DNA of 64,000 nucleotides from Halorubrum hochsteinianum (GCF_023702125.1 NZ_CP098415.1:1550001-1614000), one strand, 5' to 3'. Positions 1-9,013 are shown, counted from the first letter of the stretch. Numbers and translations: made by a program. Notes: generated from the sequence alone by a model not told the origin.

Positions 1-801
1 TCGCCGGTCCCGGTCGTGTTCACCGGGAGCCAGCGCTCCGCGGACCGCCCCTCCTCCGACAACGTGATGAACGCGGTGTGCGCCGTCGAGGCCGCGAAGG
101 CCGACCACGCCGAGACGCTGGTGTGTATGCACGCGTCCCCCTCCGACGACGCCTGCGCGCTCCACCGCGGCACGCGCGTCCGCAAGAACCACACCTCGCG
201 CCGGGACGCCTTCGAGACGGTCGGTGCCGCCCCGCTCGGGCTGATCGACTACGAGGCCGCCGCGGCGGCGGGGAGCGAGGGCGACGCGGCCGACGCCGCG
301 ATCGAGTGGCACCGCGAGCCCCTCCCGCGCGGCGAGACCGGGACCGGTCCCGCCGGCGGTGATTCCGACGCGGCCGCAGCCTCCGGGGGCGACGGCGTCG
401 CGGTCGCCCCCGACCTCGACGGCGACGTGGAGCTCGTTAAGTTCACGCCTGGGATGGACCCGGCGGCGTGGGACTACCTCGACGAGAAGGACGGCGTCGT
501 GATCGAGGGGACCGGACTCGGCCACGTCCACACCGACCTCATCCCGCGGATCGAGGAGCTGGTCGAGGGCGGGACCGTCGTCGCGATGACGAGCCAGTGT
601 CTCTCGGGCCGCGTCTGCGACCGCGTGTACGACACCGGCCGCGACCTGCTCGACGCGGGCGTCGTTGAGGCCGGCGACACCCTCCCCGGCACCGCGAAGG
701 TGAAGCTGATGTGGGCGCTCGCGAACGTCTCGGACCCCGCCGAGGCGATGGGGCGGGACCTCGCGGGCGAGTTGACCGAGGAGTCTCAGCCCTGGCGATG
801 A
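1..801 (+). CDS. gatD: Glu-tRNA(Gln) amidotransferase subunit D, C-terminal part
   Basis: The frame is open from base 1, so the 5' end lies outside the window; about 266 residues remain of a family usually near 420. GatD is the asparaginase-like subunit of the archaeal GatDE complex. It releases ammonia from glutamine so that GatE can turn Glu-tRNA(Gln) into Gln-tRNA(Gln). The retained part has the asparaginase-fold signature SQRSADRPSSDN near the start, RKNHTSRRDAFE, and the GatD-like tail with PGTAKVKLMWAL. The catalytic GTDT region must lie upstream. The stop overlaps the next start (ATGA). A stand-alone asparaginase is ruled out mainly by the C-terminal region. Confidence 0.9.
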   Translation, partial: SPVPVVFTGSQRSADRPSSDNVMNAVCAVEAAKADHAETLVCMHASPSDDACALHRGTRVRKNHTSRRDAFETVGAAPLGLIDYEAAAAAGSEGDAADAAIEWHREPLPRGETGTGPAGGDSDAAAASGGDGVAVAPDLDGDVELVKFTPGMDPAAWDYLDEKDGVVIEGTGLGHVHTDLIPRIEELVEGGTVVAMTSQCLSGRVCDRVYDTGRDLLDAGVVEAGDTLPGTAKVKLMWALANVSDPAEAMGRDLAGELTEESQPWR

Positions 802-1880
802 CGGGATCGGAGGACGGGTCGGCGTCCGGCTCCGATCCGGGTCCCGACCTCGTCGTCCGCGAGGCGCGCCCGGCCGACGCCGACGCGGTCGCGGCGTTCA
901 CCCGGGACACGTGGGGCGAGCGCCACGAGGACTACATCCCGCGGGTGTTCCCCGACTGGGCCGCGTCGGACGACCCGGACCGCGGGACGTTCGTCGCGAC
1001 GCTGCCGCCCGCGGCCGCCGAGGCCGGCGACCTCGACGGGCGGGAAACGGGCGACACGCACGTCGAGGGCGACGGGACGGGGGCCGCCGACGCGGGCGAC
1101 CCGGAGGCCGTCGTCGGCTGTATTCAGGCCGTCTCGCTCTCCGAGTGGGAGGCGTGGGGGCAGGGGATCCGCGTCGACCCCGCCGCGCGCGGCCACGGCG
1201 TCGGCACCGCGCTCTCCGAGACCGCGCTCGACTGGTCGCGCGACCGCGGCGCGACCGTCTGCCGCAACATGGTCTTCTCGTGGAACATCATGGGGCTCGG
1301 GCAGTCGCGGGCGGTCGGCTTCGAGCCGGAGACCGAGTTCCGGTTCGCGGAGCCGGACCCCGATCCGGACGCGGTCGGTGACGGCGCGGTCGCCGCCGAC
1401 GCGGCCGGACTCGGCATCCTCGCCGACCCCGACCCGAACGCGGCGTGGGCGTTCTGGAGCGACAGCGACGCCCGCGACCGCCTGCGCGGGCTGGCGCTCG
1501 ACCCCGACGAGTCGTGGGCCTACTCGGCGCTCACGCGCGAGCGGCTGGCGACCGCGGCCGCCGAGGACCGACTGCTCGGCGTCGTCGACGCGGACGGGTT
1601 CGCCGGCTTCGCGGTCCGGACGCGCGTGACGGAGCGCGAGGTCGACGGCGAGACCGTTCGGACCGCGACGTACGGCGCGGCCGCGTGGCGCGACGCCGAC
1701 GCGGCGGGGGCGCTGTACGACGCGATTTCCGCCGACGCCGGAGCGGCCGAGGCCGACAACGCCCGCGTGCTGATCCCCGAGACGGTCGAACACGTGAGCG
1801 ACACCGGGGCGAACCGCGTCCCGGTCGCGGCCGAACCGGACTTCGTGATGTGCGCCGACCTCACCGGCGGGGAGCCATGA
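798..1880 (+). CDS. GNAT family N-acetyltransferase
   Basis: A 360-residue protein starting at the ATG that overlaps the gatD stop. Residues about 15-180 form a GNAT fold that would transfer an acetyl group from acetyl-CoA to an unknown amine. The acetyl-CoA loop is visible as DPAARGHGVGTALSE. The C-terminal half looks like a second, degenerate acetyltransferase-like or substrate-recognition domain. An Asp/Ala/Gly-rich linker lies near residues 95-125. It overlaps both neighbours by 4 nt, which suggests co-translation with gatD and the following small membrane protein. The substrate cannot be inferred. Confidence 0.85.
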   Translation: MTGSEDGSASGSDPGPDLVVREARPADADAVAAFTRDTWGERHEDYIPRVFPDWAASDDPDRGTFVATLPPAAAEAGDLDGRETGDTHVEGDGTGAADAGDPEAVVGCIQAVSLSEWEAWGQGIRVDPAARGHGVGTALSETALDWSRDRGATVCRNMVFSWNIMGLGQSRAVGFEPETEFRFAEPDPDPDAVGDGAVAADAAGLGILADPDPNAAWAFWSDSDARDRLRGLALDPDESWAYSALTRERLATAAAEDRLLGVVDADGFAGFAVRTRVTEREVDGETVRTATYGAAAWRDADAAGALYDAISADAGAAEADNARVLIPETVEHVSDTGANRVPVAAEPDFVMCADLTGGEP

Positions 1881-2089
1881 CCCTCTTCGGGGTCTCCCTC
1901 CCGTGGTCGCTCCCGCTCACGCTCGTGATCTACGGGGTCGTCGTCGCCGCCGCGGTGTGGATCTACCGCGACGCGAGGGCGCGCGGCAGCCGCTACGCGG
2001 TCGTCTGGGGGCTCTCGACGCTCGTGTTCACGATCGTTCCGGTGCTCGCGTACCTGTACCTCCACCACGACGCCGGCCCGGCGCGCTGA
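1877..2089 (+). CDS. small two-helix membrane protein
   Basis: A 70-residue protein whose ATG overlaps the preceding stop. It has a hydrophobic segment at residues about 10-30, a basic Arg-rich loop containing YRDARARGS, then a second helix near 40-62 ending in LYLHHD. The shape resembles the short membrane module found at the N-terminus of cardiolipin synthases (PLD-nuclease N-terminal type), but no catalytic motif is present. It is the last gene of an apparent three-gene overlapping unit with gatD and the acetyltransferase. Function unknown. Confidence 0.7.
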   Translation: MTLFGVSLPWSLPLTLVIYGVVVAAAVWIYRDARARGSRYAVVWGLSTLVFTIVPVLAYLYLHHDAGPAR

Positions 2090-2140
2090 CGGGCGCGACG
2101 GTTCCGGTCCGGGGCCCGCACGGCCATCCGTCGCCGCCGA

Positions 2141-2341
2141 TCAGCCGAACGCGTACGCGGCCAGTCCGAGACCGACGATCCCGACGCCGACCCCGCCGAC
2201 GCCGGCGAGCGCGAGGTACGCGCCGAGCCACGCGCTCCCGACGTACTGGACCGCGACCGCGGCGACGGCGAGGGCGATCACGACGGCCCCGAGGAGGACG
2301 GCGGGGACCGCGGCCCGCGCGAGGAGGGACTCACCCGCCAT
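2141..2341 (-). CDS. small hydrophobic membrane protein
   Basis: A 66-residue, almost entirely hydrophobic protein with two or three predicted helices built from Ala/Val/Gly/Leu. Its start (CAT at 2339-2341) lies about 110 nt from the divergent DUF6498 gene. Stop and start are well defined and hydrophobicity is continuous, which argues for a real gene rather than an antisense frame. No motif gives a function. Confidence 0.6.
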   Translation of the reverse strand: MAGESLLARAAVPAVLLGAVVIALAVAAVAVQYVGSAWLGAYLALAGVGGVGVGIVGLGLAAYAFG

Positions 2342-2449
2342 GTCCGCGCGTCGCCCCGGGAGCGACGAGTGTTTTTCGCCCGTCGGGAGAGTCCCTCACC
2401 GTCGCCGCTCCCGAGGCGCTTATGTCCCGCGACCCGGAACGACCGATGG

Positions 2450-3727
2450 ATGCCCTCCCTCGGTCCGTTCGCCCGGCTTCGAGTCCTCGCCCGCGGCCGT
2501 CGCCCCCGAGCGCTCTCGGTCGGGGTCGCGAACCTGTTCCCGCTCGTCGGCGTCGTCACGCTCGGCTGGAACGCGGCCGCGTTGATGACCCTCTACTGGT
2601 TCGAACTCGGGATCGCCTCCGGCTGGGCCGTCGTCCGCGCGCTGTTCGCCGGCCGGCCGTCCGAGATCGAACGCGAGGTGCTGATCTCCGGGCCGCTCGC
2701 GCAGCGCCGGGTCGGGCTGTCGATCCCGTGGACCGGCGTTGAAGTCCGACTCTCCTCGCTGCTCGTCCTCCCGATCGCGGTGCCGCTACTCGCGGCCGTC
2801 TGGCTGGTCGTCGGGACGGTCACCGTCGGGGTGACGGCGGACGGCGGGCTGGGACAGGAGGCGCTCGACACGGTGACGCTCGCGATCCTCGCCGTCTTCG
2901 TCGGCGAGGGGGTGACGACCTTCGTCGAGTACTTCGGTCGCGGCGAGCACCGCGATCACAGCGCCCAGACTGCGATCCGAGGGGTATTCGCCCGCGGCGC
3001 AGCGATATTCTTCGGTGCGCTGTTTACCGTCACCGTCGTCGCCGTGACGACGCTGGAGAGCGACACGCCGATCTCGGCGCTCGACCCCTCCGCGGTCGGA
3101 CTCCCCCTCCTGCTTGGGATCGTCGCGGTGAAAGCCGCGTTCGACCTCGGGGGGCTGTACGCCGACCGACTGGCGGCCTTCGACGAGTCGCAGGCGCTCG
3201 ATCTGGGGTTCTCGTACGACCCGCCTCCGCGGGAGCCGGTCGACGGGTCGCTCGCGGGACCGATCGAGACGGTCCGCCAGCCCCGTCGCGCCCGGGTCGC
3301 CGGAGTGCTGACGACGCCCCTCAGTCATCCGGGGCTGTGGTACGTCGGCGGGATTTCCGCGCTCGTCGCCTTCCTGCTCGCCCTCGCCGGCAACCCGGCG
3401 GCCGCCGCGGCCCTCGCCGCGGCGGCCGTCGCGCTCCCCCTCTCCCTCGCCGCGCTCGACCACGAGTTCCGGCACGGACTCGTCGAGTACCGCGCCGGCG
3501 ACGGCGCGCTGGTCGCGCGCGACCGGCTGTTCGGCGTGCCGCTGTGGCGCGTTGAGGCGTGGGAGGAGACCGGCCTTCGGGTGGAACGCCGGTGGTTCTC
3601 TCGGCGGCTCGACACGGAGACCGTCGTGATCGAACTCCGTGACGACGAGTACCGGATCCCGGGCCTCGCGGAGCCCGAGCCGGTCCTCGACGTCTTCGAC
3701 AGGCGGCCGGACCGGCCGGACGAGTGA
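2450..3727 (+). CDS. DUF6498-type multi-pass membrane protein
   Basis: A 425-residue integral membrane protein. The chosen ATG lies about 27 nt after a TATA-like TTATG at 2420-2424 and just before the first conserved hydrophobic stretch. The N-terminus carries NAAALMTLYWFELGI, typical of haloarchaeal DUF6498 proteins. About eight helices follow, then a soluble C-terminal domain of about 75 residues beginning near VEYRAGDGALVARD that looks like a small beta-rich module. A shorter paralogue with the same layout is at 51331-52500. Function unknown. Family assignment is by remembered sequence likeness, not a search. Confidence 0.75.
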   Translation: MPSLGPFARLRVLARGRRPRALSVGVANLFPLVGVVTLGWNAAALMTLYWFELGIASGWAVVRALFAGRPSEIEREVLISGPLAQRRVGLSIPWTGVEVRLSSLLVLPIAVPLLAAVWLVVGTVTVGVTADGGLGQEALDTVTLAILAVFVGEGVTTFVEYFGRGEHRDHSAQTAIRGVFARGAAIFFGALFTVTVVAVTTLESDTPISALDPSAVGLPLLLGIVAVKAAFDLGGLYADRLAAFDESQALDLGFSYDPPPREPVDGSLAGPIETVRQPRRARVAGVLTTPLSHPGLWYVGGISALVAFLLALAGNPAAAAALAAAAVALPLSLAALDHEFRHGLVEYRAGDGALVARDRLFGVPLWRVEAWEETGLRVERRWFSRRLDTETVVIELRDDEYRIPGLAEPEPVLDVFDRRPDRPDE

Positions 3728-3733
3728 CCCGGG

Positions 3734-4270
3734 CTACCCCGCCCCGCCCCCGGCGTCGTCGCGCCCGTACAGCGGGTGCGCGTCCCCGACGAGCCGCTTG
3801 AACACGAGGATGACGGCGGCGTGGAAGGCGACGAGGACCGTCACGCTCGCGACGATGATCGCCACCTCGGACGGGGTCGAGAGGAGGCCGAGCGAGACGA
3901 TGAGCGTCGTCGCGCACGCCGGCGGGTGGACGGTCCCGGTCGCGATCATCGCCCAGCTGGTCGCCACGAGCGAGACGACCGCGCTCGCGGTCAGTCGGAA
4001 CCCCTCGGGGGAGAACGCGGGCGGCGTGGCGGTGAGCGCCGCGCCGTCCGCGACGACCGTCCACGCGGCCAGCCCGGCGAGCCCGCCGATCAGGTGACTG
4101 CCGACCACGCGGACGGCGCGCTCCCGCTCGCTCCGCCGGTCGAACGCGAGGACGAACGCGGACGGCCCGAGGCTCGGGAAGACGAACGGCTGGCCGGTCG
4201 CCCACGCGACGAGGCCGAGGACGGTGAACAGCAGGCCGGCGTACAGGCTCGTCCCGAGGCGGCGGCGCAT
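3734..4270 (-). CDS. HPP family membrane protein
   Basis: A 178-residue membrane protein with four or five helices. It shows both family signatures: FVFPSLGPSAF near residues 29-39 and the HPP motif in TGTVHPPACATTL near residue 112. Some HPP proteins are linked to nitrite or anion transport in chloroplasts and bacteria; the archaeal role is not established. The gene converges on the DUF6498 gene, with only 6 nt between the stops. Confidence 0.85.
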   Translation of the reverse strand: MRRRLGTSLYAGLLFTVLGLVAWATGQPFVFPSLGPSAFVLAFDRRSERERAVRVVGSHLIGGLAGLAAWTVVADGAALTATPPAFSPEGFRLTASAVVSLVATSWAMIATGTVHPPACATTLIVSLGLLSTPSEVAIIVASVTVLVAFHAAVILVFKRLVGDAHPLYGRDDAGGGAG

Positions 4271-4401
4271 TGCGACCCGGTCGGCGGTCGACCCACAAAG
4301 CCCCGGCGGATCCGGGAGCGGTGCGCCGGAGATCGCGGAGCGGTATCGATCGCGATAGCCGAACCCGAACGCCTAATTGGGCCGGTGTCCCCCGTGGGGA
4401 C

Positions 4402-5373
4402 ATGTTCGCGACGCTGCCGGACCTCCTCCGACTGCTCGTCGTCCCCGCCTTCGCGTGGGCGGCGATCCGGGACGTCCGGACCCGACGCCTCCCGAACCGA
4501 CTGTGGCCGCCGCTGTACCTGTTCGGCGCGCTCCTCCTGATCTGGGAGGCCGCCGCCCTGTGGCCGTTCGCGGGGTTCGACGGACGGATATTCCTCGTTC
4601 GGGCCGCGGTCAGCCTGCTGTTCGTCGCGCCGCTCGGCTACGCCTTCTGGTACCTCGGCGCGTTCGGCGGTGCCGACGCCAAGGCGATGATCGCGCTCGC
4701 GGTGATCTTCCCGACCTTCCCGGCCTACGAGGTTGGGAACCTCCTCTTCCCGCTCGTCGACACCGACCTCGGCGTGTTCTCGCTGACGATCCTCACGAAC
4801 ACGGTGTTGATCGGGCTCGCCTACCCGGTCGGTCTCGCCGCGCTCAACCTTGTCCGCGGCGAGGTCTCGAAGAACATGTTCTTCGCGCGCCCGGTCGCGA
4901 CCGAGTCGCTGCCCGACAGACACGGACGGCTGTTCGAGGACCCGGACGGCCCGACGCGGGGCGGACTCGACCTCGACGCCCTCCGGATGTACCTCCGCTG
5001 GCGCGGCCTCACGCTGGCGGACCTGCGGGCCGACCCGGACGGGCTCCGCGACCCCGACTCGGTCGGCGAGACGTTCGACCCGACCGACGGCGGGACCCAC
5101 GTCGGCCCGCGGACCGACGGGGGCCGCGCGGTCGACGACGCGGTCGTGGACGACCCGTGGGCCGCCGAGCGCTTCCTCGACGACATCGATCACGGCGCGT
5201 ACGGCACGGACGCCGCGACGCTCCGCGACGGACTGGAGGTCGTCGCCGTCGCGGACCGCGTGTCGGTATCGCCCGGCATGCCGTTCGTCGTCCCGATGGC
5301 GATCGGGCTCGTCGTCTCGCTGACGTACGGCGACGCGCTGTTCGCGGTGCTCGGCGCGGTCGGTCTCGTCTGA
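4402..5373 (+). CDS. pibD: archaeal prepilin peptidase (PibD/FlaK type)
   Basis: A 323-residue membrane aspartyl protease. It cleaves class III signal peptides from archaellins and type IV pilins at the cytoplasmic face of the membrane. The two catalytic aspartates are visible: D24 after the first helix (AIRDVRTRRLPN) and D92 in the GGAD motif (GAFGGADAKAM). A hydrophilic region of about 130 residues follows, and a final hydrophobic segment ends the protein, a layout usual for haloarchaeal homologues. The start is the ATG just before the first hydrophobic helix. The chemotaxis locus at 34-42 kb fits a motile cell, although no archaellin gene is in view. Confidence 0.88.
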   Translation: MFATLPDLLRLLVVPAFAWAAIRDVRTRRLPNRLWPPLYLFGALLLIWEAAALWPFAGFDGRIFLVRAAVSLLFVAPLGYAFWYLGAFGGADAKAMIALAVIFPTFPAYEVGNLLFPLVDTDLGVFSLTILTNTVLIGLAYPVGLAALNLVRGEVSKNMFFARPVATESLPDRHGRLFEDPDGPTRGGLDLDALRMYLRWRGLTLADLRADPDGLRDPDSVGETFDPTDGGTHVGPRTDGGRAVDDAVVDDPWAAERFLDDIDHGAYGTDAATLRDGLEVVAVADRVSVSPGMPFVVPMAIGLVVSLTYGDALFAVLGAVGLV

Positions 5374-5417
5374 ACCCCGACTCCGAGAAAAATTCGTTCT
5401 CCCGGCGGCGACTCGTC

Positions 5418-7013
5418 TCAGCCCTCGGCCCAGACGTCGGCGGCGGCGAGGACGCGCGTCCCCGCCGGTCGCTTCACGAACTCCCCGAGGTCGCGGCCGA
5501 TCAGGTCGTCGACGCCCCGCTGGGCCGCAACGTCGAGCAGGCGCTGGTCGACGGTCCCGTCGACGACGACGGCGTGCGGCGCGGTGTCGGCGGCGTCGAG
5601 CGCGTCGAACGCGTCGGCGGCGTCGACCTCGTCGAGGCGGTCGAACTCCGGGCCGAGAAAGCGCGCGCGCCCGGTCTCGCCCTCGACGACCTCCCGGACG
5701 TGGCCCCCGATCGACCGCGGTTCGTCAGCGGTCTCGGCGTCCTCGTCGGCCTCGCCGGGTCCGTCCGCCTCGTCCGTCTCCGTGTCCCCGACCGATTCGG
5801 CGTCCGTGTTCCCGGTCGGTTCCACGTCCGGTTCGTCAGTCGATTTCGGGTCCGGTTCGTCGGTCGGCCCCGCACCGAGGTCGTCGTCCGTCACCGAGCC
5901 TGACTCGACGTCGGTCCCAGCGCCGCCGCCGGTTCCGGGGCCCGCGGCCGTAGATTCCGCGGGTTCGTCGCCGGACTCGGTCGGTTCCTCGTCGGAGGCG
6001 TCCGGTTCCTCTCCCGATTCGGTCGGTTCGTCAGCCCGGTCGACGCCCGAGGATTCGGACGGTTCGGGCGACTCGGGCGACGGACCGCCCGCGTCGTCCG
6101 TCGGGGAGTCGCTCGGCACCGCGCCGCCGTCGCCGACGCGCGCGACCGATCCGGGGTCGTCGCCGTCGGCGGGCGACTCGTCGCTCGCGGCCGCCCGGAG
6201 GTCGGCGGCGTCCGCGAGGCTCGCGTACGGGACCTTTCCGCGGAGCGCCTCGAAGACGGCGTCGCGGCCGAGGTCCTCGACGGACTCGCCGGGCGGCGCG
6301 AACGCGACGTAGTCCACCTCGCCGACCTGCGCGAGCTCGCGGAGGATGAGCTCCCCCCCGCGGTCGCCGTCGAGGAAGGCGGTGACGGTGCGGTCTGCGG
6401 TCAGGTCGGCGACCGCCTCGGGGACGTTCGTCCCCTCGACCGCGACGGCGTTCTTGACGCCGCAGCCGAGCAGCGTCAGCACGTCCGCGCGCCCCTCGAC
6501 GACGATGACGGCGTCGGAGTCGCCGACCCGCGGTCCGGCGGGGAGCCCCTCGTAGTCGACGATGCCCTCGACGCGGGCGGCGTCGCGGACCTCCTCTAAC
6601 ACGTCGCTGCTCGCGAGGCTCGTCTCCTCGAAGCCGCCGGCGACCAGCTCCTTGGCGCGCTCGACGACCTCGCGGCGCTTCGCCGCCCGCACGTCCTCGA
6701 TGCTCGTCACCTCCACGGAGGCGTGACAGGGACCGATGCGATCGATCGTCTCCAACGCGGCCGCTAAGATGGCGGTCTCGACCTTGTCCAGGCTGGAGGC
6801 GACGGTGACCTCGCCGAACGACTGCCCGTTCTCCGACTCGACGGCGACGTCGATCCGGCCGACGCGCGAGGACTCCTGGAGGTCCCGGAGGTCCAGCTCG
6901 TCGCCGAGCAGCCCCTCCGTCTGGCCGAACACCGCCCCGACGACGTCGCTCCGCTCGACGACGCCGTCGGCCGCGATGGTGGCGTGTATCAGGTATTTTT
7001 CTGTGTCTTTCAT
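5418..7013 (-). CDS. dnaG: archaeal DnaG-type primase/exosome-associated protein
   Basis: A 531-residue protein starting at MKDTEKYLIHATI, the usual archaeal DnaG start. The N-terminal region (1-160) is followed by a TOPRIM domain with VVEGRADVLTLL (E173) and FLDGDRGG (D215, D217). The C-terminal domain covers about 435-531. Archaeal DnaG can make RNA primers and is also a subunit of the RNA exosome. Between TOPRIM and the C-terminus, about residues 275-435 form a Ser/Asp/Glu/Pro/Thr-rich low-complexity linker much longer than in non-halophiles. A short hairpin precedes the gene at 7033-7052. Confidence 0.93.
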   Translation of the reverse strand: MKDTEKYLIHATIAADGVVERSDVVGAVFGQTEGLLGDELDLRDLQESSRVGRIDVAVESENGQSFGEVTVASSLDKVETAILAAALETIDRIGPCHASVEVTSIEDVRAAKRREVVERAKELVAGGFEETSLASSDVLEEVRDAARVEGIVDYEGLPAGPRVGDSDAVIVVEGRADVLTLLGCGVKNAVAVEGTNVPEAVADLTADRTVTAFLDGDRGGELILRELAQVGEVDYVAFAPPGESVEDLGRDAVFEALRGKVPYASLADAADLRAAASDESPADGDDPGSVARVGDGGAVPSDSPTDDAGGPSPESPEPSESSGVDRADEPTESGEEPDASDEEPTESGDEPAESTAAGPGTGGGAGTDVESGSVTDDDLGAGPTDEPDPKSTDEPDVEPTGNTDAESVGDTETDEADGPGEADEDAETADEPRSIGGHVREVVEGETGRARFLGPEFDRLDEVDAADAFDALDAADTAPHAVVVDGTVDQRLLDVAAQRGVDDLIGRDLGEFVKRPAGTRVLAAADVWAEG

Positions 7014-7032
7014 GGTGTGTGAATAGTGATAT

Positions 7033-7052
7033 CGGGCGGGAGAAGCCGCCCG
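7033..7052. promoter_or_regulatory. GC hairpin in the likely dnaG 5' leader
   Basis: CGGGCGG at 7033-7039 and CCGCCCG at 7046-7052 are perfect inverted arms with a 6-nt loop, 20 nt before the dnaG start. A TATA-like CTATTTT on the minus strand (about 7076-7082) would place the transcript start near the outer arm. The hairpin could therefore be a 5'-leader structure. No Shine-Dalgarno sequence is seen. Function is inferred only from position. Confidence 0.35.
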
Positions 7053-7163
7053 CCTTACGTTTCGTCCGTCGCGGAAAATAGCTATCGCCACGCCCCTCCG
7101 TCGGCGACTATTGAAGAAAATTTCTCTCCGATTCGCCCTTTCGAACCTATCCGATAGTGACTA

Positions 7164-7439
7164 ATGTCTACGGAAGTAGGTTCATCGTACATGACGCGCT
7201 CACGGAGTGATCTCGTGTGGATACCGACGTTCGCGACGCTCGTGGCGTTCGCGGTGCCGTGGCCCCTCTGGGGCGTCGACCGCGTCGTCGCGGGCCTGCC
7301 GGTGTGGATCTGGTGGCACGTGGCGTGGCTGGGGCTGTGTGCGACCCTCTTCTCGCTGTTCGTCCGGAGCGGCGCGTGGGAGCGGGGAATGGGACGAGAG
7401 GGGGCCGCGGCGGCGGAGCGCGGGGGTGGCGGCCGATGA
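7164..7439 (+). CDS. DUF3311 small membrane protein, symporter partner
   Basis: A 91-residue protein with two helices: WIPTFATLVAFAVPWPLWGV and a second one around VWIWWHVAWLGLCATLF. This matches DUF3311 proteins, which are very often encoded directly before sodium/solute symporters and are thought to be accessory subunits. Here it overlaps the downstream symporter start (ATGA at 7436-7439). An alternative ATG at 7191 would remove nine residues and keep both helices. Confidence 0.85.
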   Translation: MSTEVGSSYMTRSRSDLVWIPTFATLVAFAVPWPLWGVDRVVAGLPVWIWWHVAWLGLCATLFSLFVRSGAWERGMGREGAAAAERGGGGR

Positions 7440-8920
7440 CGCTCGGGCTCTCGCTCGGCGTCGTCGTCGGCTACCTCGTCGTCGCGCTCGCGCTCGGCCT
7501 GATCGCGTACCGCGTCTCGGAGACGACCGCCGAGGACTACTACCTCGCGAGCCGGTCGATCGGGACGCTCGTGCTGCTTTTCACGACGTTCGCCACCCTG
7601 CTGTCGGCGTTCACCTTCTTCGGCGGCCCGAACCTCGCGTACGCCGCCGGGCCGGAGTGGCTGGTCGTGATGGGGACGCTAGACGGCGTCCTGTTCGCCG
7701 TGCTGTGGTACGTCATCGGCTACAAGCAGTGGCTGATCGGCTCCCGCAACGGCTACGTGACGCTGGGCGAGATGCTCGGCGACCGGTTCGGCTCCACCGG
7801 GCTGCGCGCGTTGGTCGCGGGCGTGAGCCTCCTGTGGCTGTTCCCGTACGTGATGCTCCAGCAGATGGGGGCCGGCGAGGCGCTCGTGGGGCTCACAGAC
7901 GGCGTCGTCCCCTACTGGGGCGGCGCGGCGCTCATCACGGCGTTCATGATCCTCTACGTCACCGTCGCGGGGCTCCGCGGCGTGGCGTGGACGGACACGC
8001 TTCAGGGACTGTTCATGCTCTCTATCGTCTGGGTCGCCGCGGCGTGGGTCCTCTCCGCGGTCGGCGGCGTCGGGGCCGCGACCGGCGCAATGTTAGAGGC
8101 CCGCCCCGAGTTCGGGAGCTTCGGCGGCGGGACGTACACCCCCGGGTTCATCATTTCGACGGCGATCACCATCGCGTTCGGGGTGACGATGTTCCCGCAG
8201 ATCAACCAGCGATTCTTCGTCGCGAAGTCGGCCGCGACGCTGAAGCGGTCGTTCGCGCTGTGGCCCGTGCTGGTCCTCCTCCTCTTCCTCCCCGCGTTCA
8301 TGCTCGGCGCGTGGGCGGCCGGGATGCCGATCGAGGTCCCCGAGGGCGCGAACGTGCTGCCGGTCGTGCTGAACGAGTACGCGCCGGCGTGGTTCGCCGC
8401 CCTGGTGATCGCGGGCGCGATGGCCGCGATGATGTCCTCGTCGGACTCGATGCTGTTGTCGGGGTCGTCGTACTTCACCCGCGACCTCTACCGCCCGCTC
8501 GTCGACGCGGACGCCTCCGAGCGGCGCGAGGCGTGGATCGCGCGGATCGGCGTGGCGGCGTTCGCGACGCTGGCGTTCGTCGCGAGCCTGTTCCGCCCGG
8601 GGACGCTGATCGAGGTCGGCGACACCGCCTTCTCCGGGTTCGCGCTGCTCGCGCTCCCCGTGATCTGCGCGCTCTACTGGCCGCGGACGACGCGCACGGG
8701 GATGGTCGCCGGGATCGCGGTCCCGCAGGCGGCGTACCTGCTCGTGGTGTTGTCGTCGGTCCTGCCGCTCGTCCCGACGCTGCCGCGGACCGTCTTCGGC
8801 GGGTGGGACGTCGCGCTCGGACTGATGGTGTTGTCCGGCGCGCTGACGGTGGGCGTCTCGCTCGTGACTGCGCCGACCGCCGACGGCGACGCCTCGCGGT
8901 TCGCGGTGGTAAGCGATTAG
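7436..8920 (+). CDS. sodium:solute symporter family protein
   Basis: A 494-residue protein with about 13 hydrophobic helices. Family signatures of the SSS transporters include TTAEDYYLASRSIGTL at the end of helix 1, the ATLLSAFTFFGGP stretch and the AAMMSSSDSMLLSGSSYF sodium-site helix in the second half. It would import an organic solute with Na+, consistent with a salt-adapted cell. The substrate cannot be read from sequence. The preceding DUF3311 gene suggests a two-component organic-acid type symporter. It is translated in overlap with that gene. Confidence 0.9.
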   Translation: MTLGLSLGVVVGYLVVALALGLIAYRVSETTAEDYYLASRSIGTLVLLFTTFATLLSAFTFFGGPNLAYAAGPEWLVVMGTLDGVLFAVLWYVIGYKQWLIGSRNGYVTLGEMLGDRFGSTGLRALVAGVSLLWLFPYVMLQQMGAGEALVGLTDGVVPYWGGAALITAFMILYVTVAGLRGVAWTDTLQGLFMLSIVWVAAAWVLSAVGGVGAATGAMLEARPEFGSFGGGTYTPGFIISTAITIAFGVTMFPQINQRFFVAKSAATLKRSFALWPVLVLLLFLPAFMLGAWAAGMPIEVPEGANVLPVVLNEYAPAWFAALVIAGAMAAMMSSSDSMLLSGSSYFTRDLYRPLVDADASERREAWIARIGVAAFATLAFVASLFRPGTLIEVGDTAFSGFALLALPVICALYWPRTTRTGMVAGIAVPQAAYLLVVLSSVLPLVPTLPRTVFGGWDVALGLMVLSGALTVGVSLVTAPTADGDASRFAVVSD

Positions 8921-9013
8921 CTGAAGCCAGGTCCTGACCGGCGCGCTGCCGAGTCGCGGTTGGCGTCTCGTGGTCGACGGAGCGGTAGCGACCACATTCG
9001 AATCCCCGGCCGG

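Noticed and set aside
8921-9013. tRNA gene remnant suggested by TTCGAATCC at 8991-8999
   Set aside because: The flanking bases do not pair as a T-stem, and no acceptor, D or anticodon stem can be built upstream.
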